Shown: in pieces, positions 35,918 through 45,637 of the stretch
Numbering within the stretch: position 1 is the first letter of the stretch
Layout of the letters: every line of letters starts with the position of its first letter
From: Labilibaculum sp. K2S
Lineage (GTDB): Bacteria; Bacteroidota; Bacteroidia; Bacteroidales; Marinifilaceae
Reading direction: 5' to 3'
Assembly: GCF_030372765.1 (NCBI RefSeq)
Contig: NZ_JAUCMW010000001.1
Location: 654,928 to 718,927 of the forward strand
DNA: 64,000 nt
The notes under the pieces: model-generated
Database searches by the model: none
Told to the model about the DNA's origin: nothing
What the model saw: the letters and a program-made list of their open reading frames with translations, nothing else
Made by a program: the position numbers and the translations under genes

Positions 35918-37006
35918 ATGTCAGGAGAGACAAAAGCCAAATTAATTTTACAGGATGGATCGGAGTATATCGGAACATCTTTTGGGTACCAGGAATCCAT
36001 TTCCGGAGAAATGGTGTTTAATACTGCCATGACAGGATATCCGGAAAGTTTAACGGATCCTTCGTACCGGGGACAAATTCTGGTTAGTACATTTCCACTG
36101 ATTGGAAATTATGGAGTACCGGGAACACTTCAGGAAGATGATTTGTTTCGTTTTTATGAGTCGGAAAAAATTCAGGTGTCTGCATTTATTGTATCAGATT
36201 ATACCGAGGAATTCAGTCATTGGAATGCGAGTTTAAGCCTTGGTGACTGGATGAAACAACACAAAATACCAGGAATTTATGGTGTTGACACCCGTGCATT
36301 AACTAAAAAGCTTCGCGAACAAGGCAGTATGCTTGCCAAAATTGTGTTTGAGGGCAAAGAACCTGAATGGAAAGATCCAAATTTGGAAAACCTTGTGGCT
36401 CAGGTAAGCACATCAGAAAAGATTGTTTACGGCAATGGTAAGCACAAAGTATTGTTGTTGGATTGTGGTGTGAAAAACAATATTATTCGTTGTTTATTAA
36501 AAAGAGATACCACAGTAATCAGAGTTCCACACGATTACGATTTTACTCAGGAGCAGTACGATGGATTATTCATATCCAACGGCCCTGGTGATCCAAAACA
36601 AAATACAAAAGCAATCGCCAATCTAAAAACTGTTTTTGGTCAGGATACACCAATTATGGGTATTTGTCTGGGAACACAATTAATGGCTCTGGCTGCAGGC
36701 GCTGATACTTATAAGTTGAAGTACGGACACCGCAGCCACAATCAGCCGGTTGTATTGAAAGGAAGCAAGCGTTGTTTTATCACTTCTCAGAATCACGGAT
36801 ATGCCATTAATATGGATACGTTACCAAAAGAATGGGAGCCGTTGTTCGTTAATGCGAATGATGGCACATGTGAAGGATTAAAGCACACAAGCAAACCATT
36901 TTTTGCCTCTCAGTTTCACCCGGAAGCTTCCAGTGGTCCAACAGATACCGAATTTCTGTTCGATGATTTCATTAAGATGATCGAAGAATATAAAGGTAGA
37001 AGTTAA
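35918..37006 (+). CDS. carA: Carbamoyl-phosphate synthase small (glutaminase) subunit
   Basis: A 362-residue subunit that takes ammonia from glutamine. The N-terminal domain (EYIGTSFGYQESISGEMVF, MTGYPESLTDPSYRGQIL) and the class I amidotransferase domain with Cys250 in MGICLGTQ and the His-Glu pair in FHPEASSGP are intact. It lies 118 bases after argH, without an evident terminator or promoter between, so it is read as part of the same operon, where it supplies carbamoyl phosphate for citrulline. Confidence 0.96.
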   Translation: MSGETKAKLILQDGSEYIGTSFGYQESISGEMVFNTAMTGYPESLTDPSYRGQILVSTFPLIGNYGVPGTLQEDDLFRFYESEKIQVSAFIVSDYTEEFSHWNASLSLGDWMKQHKIPGIYGVDTRALTKKLREQGSMLAKIVFEGKEPEWKDPNLENLVAQVSTSEKIVYGNGKHKVLLLDCGVKNNIIRCLLKRDTTVIRVPHDYDFTQEQYDGLFISNGPGDPKQNTKAIANLKTVFGQDTPIMGICLGTQLMALAAGADTYKLKYGHRSHNQPVVLKGSKRCFITSQNHGYAINMDTLPKEWEPLFVNANDGTCEGLKHTSKPFFASQFHPEASSGPTDTEFLFDDFIKMIEEYKGRS

Positions 37007-37051
37007 TAAAGAGAAAGTTTAAAGTTAAAAAAAGTCCCGTTTGTACTTTTT

Positions 37052-37087
37052 CTCCCTTTCAGGGGAGATGTCCGAAGAACAGAGGGG
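37052..37087 (+). repeat. Intergenic palindromic repeat between carA and carB
   Basis: CTCCC (37052-37056) and GGGAG (37063-37067) form a hairpin, followed by ATGTCCGAAGAACAGAGGGG. Words of this kind recur between genes in many Bacteroidota genomes as I recall, so it is taken as a REP-like remnant. Confidence 0.45.
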
Positions 37088-37157
37088 TGTTTTTAAGAAA
37101 AACAATTATCAATTAACAGCCAAAAGCGATAAGCTAATGGCTCTCAGCTTAAGAAAA

Positions 37158-40100
37158 ATGATAAAAGACAACATAAAGAAAGTACTGGTATTAGGTTCTG
37201 GAGCACTTAAAATTGGAGAAGCAGGGGAGTTTGACTATTCTGGATCACAGGCATTAAAAGCAATGAAGGAAGAAGGTATTTATACGGTACTTATCAATCC
37301 CAATATTGCCACGGTACAAACGTCGAAAGGAATTGCCGATCAAATTTATTTTTTGCCGGTTACACCTTATTTTGTAGAACAGGTTATCTTAAAAGAAAAG
37401 CCTGATGGAATCCTTTTAGCTTTTGGAGGACAAACTGCATTAAACTGTGGTATTCAGCTTTTCAATGCCGGATTACTAGAGAAATACAATCTTCAGGTTT
37501 TGGGTACTCCAATCGAGACCATTATTAAAACTGAGGACAGAGAGATATTTGCCAACGAACTTCGTGGAATCGATGTGAAAACACCACAGTCATTTGCTGT
37601 TGAATCGATTCCTGAAGCATTAAAAGCCGCTGAAAAACTAGGTTTTCCAATTATTGTTCGTGCTGCCTTTACTTTAGGTGGGCAAGGAAGTGGATTCTGT
37701 TCAAATATGGCAGAATTGGAGAAATTGGCTGAAAATGCCTTATCCTATTCTAGTCAGATATTGGTTGAGGAATCACTAAAAGGATGGAAAGAAGTAGAGT
37801 ATGAGGTGGTTCGTGATGCATATGACAACTGTATTACAGTTTGTAATATGGAAAATTTCGATCCGCTGGGAATCCATACAGGAGAGAGTATCGTTATTGC
37901 ACCCTCGCAAACACTAACCAATTCGGAGTACCACAAACTAAGATCATTAGCCATTAAAATTATTCGTCACTTTGGCGTAGTGGGAGAGTGTAACGTTCAG
38001 TATGCTCTTGATCCTAATTCGGAAGATTATCGTGTAATTGAGGTGAATGCCCGTTTATCAAGATCATCTGCATTGGCATCAAAAGCAACTGGTTATCCGT
38101 TGGCCTTTGTTGCCGCTAAACTTGGTTTGGGCTATGCTTTGCACGAGCTTAAGAATGCTGTAACAAAAACAACAACAGCTTGTTTCGAACCTGCATTGGA
38201 TTACGTAGTTTGTAAAATTCCGCGTTGGGATTTAAATAAGTTTGAAGGCGTAACCAAAGAGATTGGTTCCAGCATGAAGAGTGTAGGAGAAGTAATGGCC
38301 GTTGGTCGTAATTTCGAGGAAGCCGTTCAAAAAGGTTTGCGTATGATTGGCCAGGGAATGCACGGATTCGTTGGAAATGTTCATTCAAAGTTCGACGATG
38401 TTGATCGGGAATTAACTCATCCAACAGACATGCGTATTTTCTCTATCGCGCAAGCTTTTGAAAAAGGATATTCCATTGACAAAATACATGATCTTACCAA
38501 AATTGATAAGTGGTTCCTAAGCAAGCTGGAACACATCACAAAATTGAAATGGGATCTTCAGAAATACAATAACTTACAGGAATTACCTGACGCTTTACTT
38601 AGAGCAGCAAAAGTATATGGCTTTTCCGATTTTCAGTTAGCACGCTTTGTTTTGAAACCAGAGAGAACTGATATGGAATCGGAACTTTTAGAGGTGAGAA
38701 AACATCGTAAAGCAAAAGGAATTGTTCCGGTTGTTAAACAAATTGACACACTTGCCGCCGAGTATCCTGCACAAACCAACTACGTTTATTTGACTTACAG
38801 TGGTGATGAAAATGACATTACTTATGCAGACGACAATCAATCCGTTATTGTGCTGGGTTCCGGAGCCTATCGAATCGGGTCTTCCGTTGAATTTGACTGG
38901 TGCAGTGTAAATGCGCTGAACGCAGTAAATAAAGAAGGATTACGATCGGTAATGATCAATTACAATCCGGAAACGGTAAGTACCGACTACGATGTGTGTG
39001 ATCGTTTGTACTTTGATGAACTTTCTTTCGAAAGAGTATTGGATATTATCGATCTGGAATCACCCCGCGGTGTAATTGTATCGGTTGGAGGACAGATTCC
39101 TCAGAACCTTTCGATGCGTTTGCACAAGGCAGGTGTAAAAGTCTTGGGAACATCTCCTGAATCGATTGACAGAGCTGAAAACCGCCAGACGTTTTCAGCT
39201 ATGCTTGATGAATTGAAAATTGATCAGCCTAGATGGAATGAGTTGACAAGCAAAGAGGCAATTAATGACTTTATTGATGAAGTAGGTTTTCCTGTATTAA
39301 TCAGACCAAGTTATGTGCTTTCCGGTGCTGCAATGAATGTGGTTTCGAACAAGGATGAATTAGGCCATTTTCTGGATTTAGCTGCGCAGGTATCGAAGCA
39401 GTATCCGGTTGTTGTTAGTGAATTTATTCAGGAAGCAAAAGAGATCGAGTTCGATGGAGTAGCTAAAAATGGTGAAATTATTATTGATGCCATTTCGGAA
39501 CATGTTGAGTTTGCCGGAGTGCATTCGGGAGATGCTACTTTGGTATTTCCACCACAAAAACTGTATTTCGAAACCATTCGCAGAATTCGTAAAATTGCTG
39601 GTAAAATTGCAAAATCGCTGAACATTACCGGACCTTTTAATATGCAGTTACTGGCAAAGGATAATGACATTAAGGTTATTGAGTGCAACCTGCGTGCAAG
39701 TAGAAGTTTTCCTTTTGTTTCGAAGGTAATGAACTTTAATTTTATCGAAACTGCCACTCAGGCTATGTTAGGAGTTAACATTCCAAACAATTTACCTTCG
39801 ATGTTCGAGTTGGAGCATATTGGGATAAAAGCCTCTCAGTTTTCCTTTTCAAGATTGTCGAAAGCAGATCCGGTTTTGGGTGTAGATATGTCGTCAACCG
39901 GTGAAGTTGGCTGCATAGGAGCTGATTATTACGATGCGATATTAAAGGCAATGTTATCAGTAGGTTACCGCATACCGAAGAGTGCAATACTAATCAGCAG
40001 TGGTCCCATTCGCTCGAAAGTAGAACTTTTAAAAAGTGCGAAGATGCTTGAAGAGAAAGGACACAAATTGTATGGTACCAGAGGGACTGCAAAATTCCTG

Positions 40101-40400
40101 GAAGAGAACGGTGTTACTATCGAAAGTGTAGGTTGGCCTGATGAAGATGTTGAAGTGACTGCTCACAATTTAATTAAAGAGCGCAAAGTTGATTTGGTGA
40201 TTAACATCCCCAAAAACTTAAGCAAATCGGAGTTGAATAACGATTATCTGATCAGAAGAACTGCGATTGATTTGAACATACCATTAATAACCAATGCTCG
40301 TTTGGCTTCAGCCTTTATCTATTCATTCTGTAAAAAATCGATAGAGGATTTAGGAATTGACAGTTTCAGCGATTACGTAGATAAAAAGCAGGATTGGTAA
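37158..40400 (+). CDS. carB: Carbamoyl-phosphate synthase large subunit
   Basis: About 1080 residues when started at the ATG at 37158 (MIKDNIKKVLVLGSGALKIG), the normal family start. The frame is open 39 codons further up, but that part reads through a palindromic repeat and is unlike CarB; ATG 37137 is also possible. Two similar halves each have an ATP-grasp unit: VLVLGSGALKIGEAGEFDYS in the first, VIVLGSGAYRIGSSVEFDW in the second. The C-terminal MGS-like domain holds allosteric effector sites (LYGTRGTAKFLEENG). Last gene of the operon; a terminator follows. Confidence 0.96.
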   Translation: MIKDNIKKVLVLGSGALKIGEAGEFDYSGSQALKAMKEEGIYTVLINPNIATVQTSKGIADQIYFLPVTPYFVEQVILKEKPDGILLAFGGQTALNCGIQLFNAGLLEKYNLQVLGTPIETIIKTEDREIFANELRGIDVKTPQSFAVESIPEALKAAEKLGFPIIVRAAFTLGGQGSGFCSNMAELEKLAENALSYSSQILVEESLKGWKEVEYEVVRDAYDNCITVCNMENFDPLGIHTGESIVIAPSQTLTNSEYHKLRSLAIKIIRHFGVVGECNVQYALDPNSEDYRVIEVNARLSRSSALASKATGYPLAFVAAKLGLGYALHELKNAVTKTTTACFEPALDYVVCKIPRWDLNKFEGVTKEIGSSMKSVGEVMAVGRNFEEAVQKGLRMIGQGMHGFVGNVHSKFDDVDRELTHPTDMRIFSIAQAFEKGYSIDKIHDLTKIDKWFLSKLEHITKLKWDLQKYNNLQELPDALLRAAKVYGFSDFQLARFVLKPERTDMESELLEVRKHRKAKGIVPVVKQIDTLAAEYPAQTNYVYLTYSGDENDITYADDNQSVIVLGSGAYRIGSSVEFDWCSVNALNAVNKEGLRSVMINYNPETVSTDYDVCDRLYFDELSFERVLDIIDLESPRGVIVSVGGQIPQNLSMRLHKAGVKVLGTSPESIDRAENRQTFSAMLDELKIDQPRWNELTSKEAINDFIDEVGFPVLIRPSYVLSGAAMNVVSNKDELGHFLDLAAQVSKQYPVVVSEFIQEAKEIEFDGVAKNGEIIIDAISEHVEFAGVHSGDATLVFPPQKLYFETIRRIRKIAGKIAKSLNITGPFNMQLLAKDNDIKVIECNLRASRSFPFVSKVMNFNFIETATQAMLGVNIPNNLPSMFELEHIGIKASQFSFSRLSKADPVLGVDMSSTGEVGCIGADYYDAILKAMLSVGYRIPKSAILISSGPIRSKVELLKSAKMLEEKGHKLYGTRGTAKFLEENGVTIESVGWPDEDVEVTAHNLIKERKVDLVINIPKNLSKSELNNDYLIRRTAIDLNIPLITNARLASAFIYSFCKKSIEDLGIDSFSDYVDKKQDW

Positions 40401-40511
40401 AATATAACTTTTGGTGCTCTCACTTTAAGTGAGGATACCAATTCTTTTAAAAGCTTATTGCTTTTCAGCAATTTGCAAACCTGATAGCATTGTAATACAT
40501 TATATTATTTT

Positions 40512-40546
40512 AGCCCCGGCAGTTTTTAAAACCTGTCGGGGCTTTT
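40512..40546 (+). terminator. Terminator of the arginine operon
   Basis: AGCCCCGGCAG and CTGTCGGGGCT pair over 11 positions (one G-T), then TTTT. A smaller hairpin, CTCACTT/AAGTGAG, lies upstream at about 40419-40433. Confidence 0.85.
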
Positions 40547-40640
40547 GTATTGATTGTATTTGTGATACAGATGAAATACCGGCAATTACATTCTGTACTG
40601 CCACAATCCCCTTACAATGAAATAAGAATTTCCCTACCTA

Positions 40641-40795
40641 TAGGGAAGGTCTTTCCCTTGCACAAGGGAAAGGTATTGTCTGGTGCAAGGGAAAGCTTTG
40701 GAGTAGTACAAGGGAAGAGTATTGCGTAACACAAGGGAAAAGTTTGGAGCAGTGCAAGGGAAATTATCCGGGTGATACAGGGGAGTTTAATAAGC
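40641..40795. repeat. Degenerate 23-base tandem repeat, six copies and a partial
   Basis: Units begin at 40641, 40664, 40687, 40710, 40733 and 40756, with a partial unit from 40779. Each opens with AAGGGAAA or a near form and ends with a GTGC/GTAC/ACAC-type word; the middles vary. The joint of units 1 and 2 makes a near-perfect palindrome, CTTTCCCTTG-CA-CAAGGGAAAG (40651-40672). It lies between two converging genes, outside both. Confidence 0.75.
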
Positions 40796-40801
40796 AAAAT
40801 A

Positions 40802-40822
40802 AAAGCCGGATCAACCGGCTTT
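40802..40822 (-). terminator. Terminator of the DUF4469-type gene
   Basis: AAAGCCGG and CCGGCTTT, perfect 8-base arms with a 5-base loop; on the minus strand it continues into TTATTTTG. Confidence 0.75.
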
Positions 40823-40829
40823 CTATGTA

Positions 40830-41522
40830 CTATTTTACGCTAAGAGTTTTGTCGTAATACCCAATGGTAAGCTTTTTGTTGTTCTTGGCAATACATCTTA
40901 CTTGTAATTCGTAATTGCCGGCAGTTAATTCAGGAATTTGAAAAATTTGAGTGCTGTCGGTATTGGTTACATATACCGCAACCCGATATTCTGTGCCATC
41001 TTCAGCAATCAGGAATATTCCTTGATTTTCGTCCGAAGTATCCATTTTTAATCGTTTCCCCTTTAATTCACCCACACCATTTGGCTGAAGACTGTCTGTT
41101 TCCTGACCAATGGAATGATCCGTAAAGCTATAGATATCGATGATGGTTTTTTTACGATCAATTTTGTGAAGTTTACTCGAATCAGCAACTGCCTTTAGCA
41201 AAATACCTGGTGATGATTTAAAATGCAGTTTGTGACGGGATCCATCAAAACTGTCATCCCAATTATTGAACACTCCGGTAATACTTGGTGAAATATTTAT
41301 TAACGGCGTATTGATGGAATAGCCTTTTTCCAAATTCTCTGTTACCACAGTTTCAATACGCTTAAACATACTCTCAGCTTCGTATGGGGTAATTCCAGTG
41401 CCTTCAGCACAACATTCTTTAATTAAGTCTTCGCGGGTTAAAACACCGATTGTAGATGGTTTGGCAATACAGTCGTCCGGAGCATCAGTTAATGCATTTA
41501 AATGCAAATAATATTCAATCAT
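40830..41522 (-). CDS. HU-like domain protein with DUF4469-type C-terminal domain
   Basis: A 230-residue protein. Residues 1-125 look like the divergent IHF/HU-type domain of Bacteroidota proteins (YYLHLNALTDAPDDCIAKPS, LTREDLIKECC, LEKGYSINTPLINISPSI). Residues 140-230 form a beta-rich Ig-like part (KGKRLKMDTSDENQGIFLIA, LTAGNYELQVRC) as in DUF4469 proteins. Whether it truly binds DNA is not established. It stands alone, convergent with the arginine operon. Confidence 0.75.
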   Translation of the reverse strand: MIEYYLHLNALTDAPDDCIAKPSTIGVLTREDLIKECCAEGTGITPYEAESMFKRIETVVTENLEKGYSINTPLINISPSITGVFNNWDDSFDGSRHKLHFKSSPGILLKAVADSSKLHKIDRKKTIIDIYSFTDHSIGQETDSLQPNGVGELKGKRLKMDTSDENQGIFLIAEDGTEYRVAVYVTNTDSTQIFQIPELTAGNYELQVRCIAKNNKKLTIGYYDKTLSVK

Positions 41523-42089
41523 TTTAATTAAGGTATTAATTTGTTATTAAAATATCGTTTAAAAATACATCATAATTACATTATGAACAAGTTAAATAAT
41601 ATTAATATGCTAACTTTTTAATTTTACAGAATCATAAAAACTCTTGTATTCCCTTGTATAATTGCAATACAGAAGTTGAAATAAAGTAATTTGAATTCAA
41701 AAGGTATTTGGTATCACTTACTGAATAACAGAAAACAAACATAACTGCGTTACTTATTCATTTTATATATATTTTAAATAATAGGAGAGTGATGTTTTAT
41801 GAATCGAATCAATCATTTGTATTATAAGGCATGTATTTTTATATCAAAAAAATAATGTGTTTAATAATGTTCAATACTAGTGAATATAGTAGTTTGATGA
41901 GTATGTAAATTCCGATGTGAGATAATAATTAATAAAGTTTATTGTTTTTTTGGGTTACCTTTTTGCTTTATCGGGAATAAAGGGGTGGTAATTGATTTGT
42001 TATTTTGAAAATAGTGAGTATTAAGACTAAATATTCATTCAAAACTTACCCAATCTATTATCAAGTGATAACTATTTAAAAATTTACTT
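41523..42089. other. Non-coding stretch upstream of the gingipain-type gene
   Basis: About 570 very A+T-rich bases between two divergent genes. It presumably contains both promoters, but no element with good spacing could be fixed. No small gene seen. Confidence 0.4.
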
Positions 42090-45041
42090 ATGAAAACAAA
42101 ATTTTACTCTTTTTGGGTATGTGCTATTGCTCTTACCCTGGTACCAACATTTAACGCTTTAGCTCAAAAGCGGGAACACATTAAGATCGATCCGAATAAT
42201 CGAAGCGACAAAAACGAGATGATACTGAAATCATCTGTTGGCAACGACTATGTACTTGATTTTACGTTGAATTCTTACGATCTCAAATGGATTGAATCAG
42301 AAAAAGCCTACAAGGTGGAAGCAAATGGTATGGGTGATATTCTTGAAAAAGGGAATCCTGCATTGCCTCGTTTCGCACAGTCTATCATGATTCCTGCCAG
42401 TGCCGATATGCAGGTCGAGATCGTTTCTTCAGAGTTTATCGAACTGACCGATATTAAAATTGTCCCTTCAAAAGGGAATCTTACCAGAGATATCGATCCT
42501 AAAACAATTCCCTATCAATACGGAGAAATTTATCAGACTGATGCATTTTATCCATCCGTATTAGCTTCGATGAATGAACCGTATATATTACGAAGCGTTC
42601 GCGGTCAGGCAGTTGTTGTTCAGCCAATAGCTTACAATCCTGTTCAAAAGAAACTCAGGATTTATACGCACATTGAAATGAAGGTGAGTCCAAGCGGAAG
42701 AATGTCAACAAAAAATGTAATGTCAGGCACAAAATCGACTACTACAGATAATGGTTTCGAAAAAATCTATCAAAACCATTTTTTAAATTATACCAGTAAC
42801 AGCACCAAATACACAGCTCTTAATGATGCCCCGGGAAACATGTTGATTATCTGTTATGACGATTTCATGGACGAGATGGCTGATTTTGTGACTTGGAAGA
42901 AACAAAAAGGAATATCAGTTGAAATGATTGCTGTGAGTACAATTGGTAATGCTTCGGCAATTAAAACCTATGTGAGCAACTACTACAACACTCATGGGCT
43001 AACCTATCTTTTATTGGTAGGCGATGCTCCGCAGGTTCCTACATCATATACCAGTGCCGGCGATTCTGACAACAACTATGGTTTTATCGTTGGTAATGAT
43101 CACTATATCGACATTTTTGTTGGTCGGTTTTCTGCTGAAAATGCAGCTCAGGTAACAACTCAGGTTGATAGAACCATTCATTACGAGAGAGATGTTACTA
43201 CCGCTGACACATGGCTGTCTTCAGGAGTAGGAATTGCATCCAACGAAGGTTCCAATCCTTCTGATGCTGAACACATGAATACCATCGAAAACAAATTGGA
43301 AGGGTACGGATATAGTATCTCCCGCTGTTATCAGGATGGAGGAAGTGCAAGTCAATTAACCAGTTTGCTGAATTCGGGCAAAAGTTTAATCAATTATGTA
43401 GGTCATGGTTCCAATACCAGTTTTGCGAGTATGGTATATACCAGCACCAATGTAAACAGCCTGACCAACAATAACAAGCTTCCCTTTATTTTCGATGTGG
43501 CTTGTGTGAATGGAAACTTTAAATCAATCACCTGCTTTGCCGAAGCATGGCTAAGAGCCACAAACAATGGTGTTCCTACAGGAGCTATGGCAATTTGTGC
43601 TTCTACCATTAATCAATCGTGGGTACCGCCAATGATTGCCCAAACCGAGATGAATGACATTTTAGTGGAAAGTTACGCCAATAATATTCGTAGAACCTTT
43701 GCCGGTTTGGCTTTGAATGGAATGTTTAAAATGGTAGATGTTTACGGATCGGGAGGAGAAACCATGTTGGATACATGGACCATATTCGGAGATCCATCCT
43801 TACAGGTTAGAACCAAAACTCCCGGCAGTCTGCAGGTAAGTCATGCAGGCACCATTGCTCCCAACAGCAATCAATTAGCAGTTACCTGTGCAACCGACGA
43901 CGCATGGGTTTCGTTGACTTTAAACGGCGAAATTTTGGGGACAGCAAAAACCAGCAGCGGAACAGCAACAGTTTCTTTCAGTCCTTTGCCTGCAAGCGGA
44001 ACAATAAAAATTACAGTATGTGCCTATAATAAAATACCTTATGTGGCAAATATAAATATTTCAGGATCAGGAGACACCGATGTAATTGCCAATTTTACGA
44101 CAAACAAAACCTCCATTTATGAAGGAGAAAGCATTAGTTTTACTGATTTGTCATCAAACAATCCAACAGCTTGGAACTGGTCTTTTACAGGCGGAACACC
44201 ATCGGTAAGCAGTACGCAAAATCCAAGCGTAATTTATGCTGCAGAGGGAACCTATTCTGTTTCTTTAACTGCGTCTAAAACAGGTAGTACAGATACAAAA
44301 ACAGTTACTGATCTGATTACAGTAAGTACTCCAATTCAGCAAGATTACTGCGAAGCAACAACAAACGGATGCAGTTCATATGAATATATTTCAGGTGTGA
44401 TATTTGAAACAATCAATCAGACTTCTGTTTGTAATAAATATTCAGATTACACATCTCAGACAGCTTCGGTAGAGCCAGGTGGGAGTTATGCAATAACCAT
44501 TAATATTGGTCGTCCGGATTCACGCAATTATGTAACCGTTTGGTTCGATTGGAACCGGGATGGTGATTTTGAGGATGCAGATGAAGAATATGCGTTAAGT
44601 TATAGTATTAGTGGTGGACTAGGCCAGGCAGTAGGTGCCATTTCGGTTCCAAATGATGCAAGTTTGGGAACAACAAGAATGAGGGTTCGTGTTACCTATG
44701 ACACAACACCTTTGGCTTGCGGCAATACAAGCTATGGCGAAATAGAAGATTATGGAATACAAGTACAGGATAGCAGGAGTGAAAGAGAACGCGCTATTGC
44801 TGACAATGTAACAATCAGCCTCTATCCCAATCCAGCCAGTGATTCTTTCAAAATAGAATTCAACGGCATTTCAACCCAGCTGACTGTTAAAATTGTTAAC
44901 CTTACGGGAAGTGTAATTCGAAGTTTTAAGATGGATGTTTCAAAAGAAATTGATGTAAGTGGTTTGAATACAGGAATGTATATGGTTCAAGTTGATGCAA
45001 ATGGCAAAAGCTGGACTAAAAAATTGATTGTAAACCGATAA
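42090..45041 (+). CDS. Gingipain-type cysteine protease (peptidase C25) with PKD, GEVED and T9SS type A sorting domains
   Basis: A 983-residue secreted protease. Signal peptide ends about NALAQ (residue 26); a propeptide to about residue 245 follows. The C25 catalytic domain has LLLVGDAPQVPTSY, the catalytic His439 in INYVGHGS and Cys472 in FDVACVNGNF. After an Ig-like part come a PKD domain (residues 665-750, FTDLSSNNPTAWNWSF), a GEVED domain (VWFDWNRDGDFEDADEEY, YGEIEDYGIQV) and a type A sorting domain (SLYPNPASDSFKIEF to WTKKLIVNR). It is exported through the type IX system and anchored on or released from the surface. It is a single gene with its own terminator. Confidence 0.93.
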   Translation: MKTKFYSFWVCAIALTLVPTFNALAQKREHIKIDPNNRSDKNEMILKSSVGNDYVLDFTLNSYDLKWIESEKAYKVEANGMGDILEKGNPALPRFAQSIMIPASADMQVEIVSSEFIELTDIKIVPSKGNLTRDIDPKTIPYQYGEIYQTDAFYPSVLASMNEPYILRSVRGQAVVVQPIAYNPVQKKLRIYTHIEMKVSPSGRMSTKNVMSGTKSTTTDNGFEKIYQNHFLNYTSNSTKYTALNDAPGNMLIICYDDFMDEMADFVTWKKQKGISVEMIAVSTIGNASAIKTYVSNYYNTHGLTYLLLVGDAPQVPTSYTSAGDSDNNYGFIVGNDHYIDIFVGRFSAENAAQVTTQVDRTIHYERDVTTADTWLSSGVGIASNEGSNPSDAEHMNTIENKLEGYGYSISRCYQDGGSASQLTSLLNSGKSLINYVGHGSNTSFASMVYTSTNVNSLTNNNKLPFIFDVACVNGNFKSITCFAEAWLRATNNGVPTGAMAICASTINQSWVPPMIAQTEMNDILVESYANNIRRTFAGLALNGMFKMVDVYGSGGETMLDTWTIFGDPSLQVRTKTPGSLQVSHAGTIAPNSNQLAVTCATDDAWVSLTLNGEILGTAKTSSGTATVSFSPLPASGTIKITVCAYNKIPYVANINISGSGDTDVIANFTTNKTSIYEGESISFTDLSSNNPTAWNWSFTGGTPSVSSTQNPSVIYAAEGTYSVSLTASKTGSTDTKTVTDLITVSTPIQQDYCEATTNGCSSYEYISGVIFETINQTSVCNKYSDYTSQTASVEPGGSYAITINIGRPDSRNYVTVWFDWNRDGDFEDADEEYALSYSISGGLGQAVGAISVPNDASLGTTRMRVRVTYDTTPLACGNTSYGEIEDYGIQVQDSRSERERAIADNVTISLYPNPASDSFKIEFNGISTQLTVKIVNLTGSVIRSFKMDVSKEIDVSGLNTGMYMVQVDANGKSWTKKLIVNR

Positions 45042-45061
45042 ATTGATATGCTTTACAATTC

Positions 45062-45096
45062 AGAACTGTTGAGATTCCCGCTCAGCAGTTCTTTTT
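45062..45096 (+). terminator. Terminator of the gingipain-type gene
   Basis: AGAACTGTTGAG and CTCAGCAGTTCT, 12 base pairs (one G-T), 7-base loop, then five T. Confidence 0.88.
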
Positions 45097-45180
45097 ATTT
45101 TGATGATTTGTTGAAATGTAATTTAACCGTTATTTCTTTTATTATTATTAAATTTAGCTTTTCAATAAAAAACGAATTTA

Positions 45181-45585
45181 ATGGTAAATTATCTATACAA
45201 AATTAAGTTGAAAGTACGCGATTACGAATGCGACATTCAGGGAGTTGTGAATAATTCCGTCTATCAGAATTATTTAGAGCATGCACGTCATGAGTTTTTA
45301 GAGTCCATAGGAACTAATTTTAAAACATTGCATGAACAGGGAACAGATGCTATGGTTTCGAGAATCGAGATAGATTACAAAACTTCACTAACCAGCGGCG
45401 ATGAATTCGAAGTGCGCTTAAGTATTGAACGGGAAGGAGTGAAGTTGGTATTTAATGAGGATATCTATCGTTTATCTGACAACAAGCTCTGTGCAAAGGG
45501 GAAAGTATATACAATATGTCTGGTAAATGGTCGTCTTTCCAAAGGAGAAGTGTTTGATGAACTGTTTTCTGAATATCTGGCTTAG
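45181..45585 (+). CDS. Acyl-CoA thioesterase, hotdog fold (4HBT)
   Basis: A 134-residue protein with the 4-hydroxybenzoyl-CoA thioesterase pattern: VRDYECDIQGVVNNSVYQNY with Asp18 as the likely catalytic residue, then the long hotdog helix LEHARHEFLESIG. Proteins of this YbgC-like kind cleave acyl-CoA esters, often short ones, in the cytoplasm. It is a single gene closed by a strong terminator; the substrate is not known. Confidence 0.88.
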   Translation: MVNYLYKIKLKVRDYECDIQGVVNNSVYQNYLEHARHEFLESIGTNFKTLHEQGTDAMVSRIEIDYKTSLTSGDEFEVRLSIEREGVKLVFNEDIYRLSDNKLCAKGKVYTICLVNGRLSKGEVFDELFSEYLA

Positions 45586-45606
45586 ATAAAAGGAATTTTG
45601 TTACAA

Positions 45607-45637
45607 AAAAAGGATCAGCAACCAACTGATCCTTTTT
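45607..45637 (+). terminator. Terminator of the thioesterase gene
   Basis: AAAAAGGATCAG and CTGATCCTTTTT, perfect 12-base arms with a 7-base loop. Between it and the next gene (to 45981) nothing further was recognised. Confidence 0.9.

Noticed and set aside
40429..40620. 63-codon frame after carB
   Set aside because: It runs through the operon terminator and has no coding character.
40641..40795. CRISPR array
   Set aside because: Units are directly tandem at 23 bases without unique spacers of constant length, and no cas gene is present.
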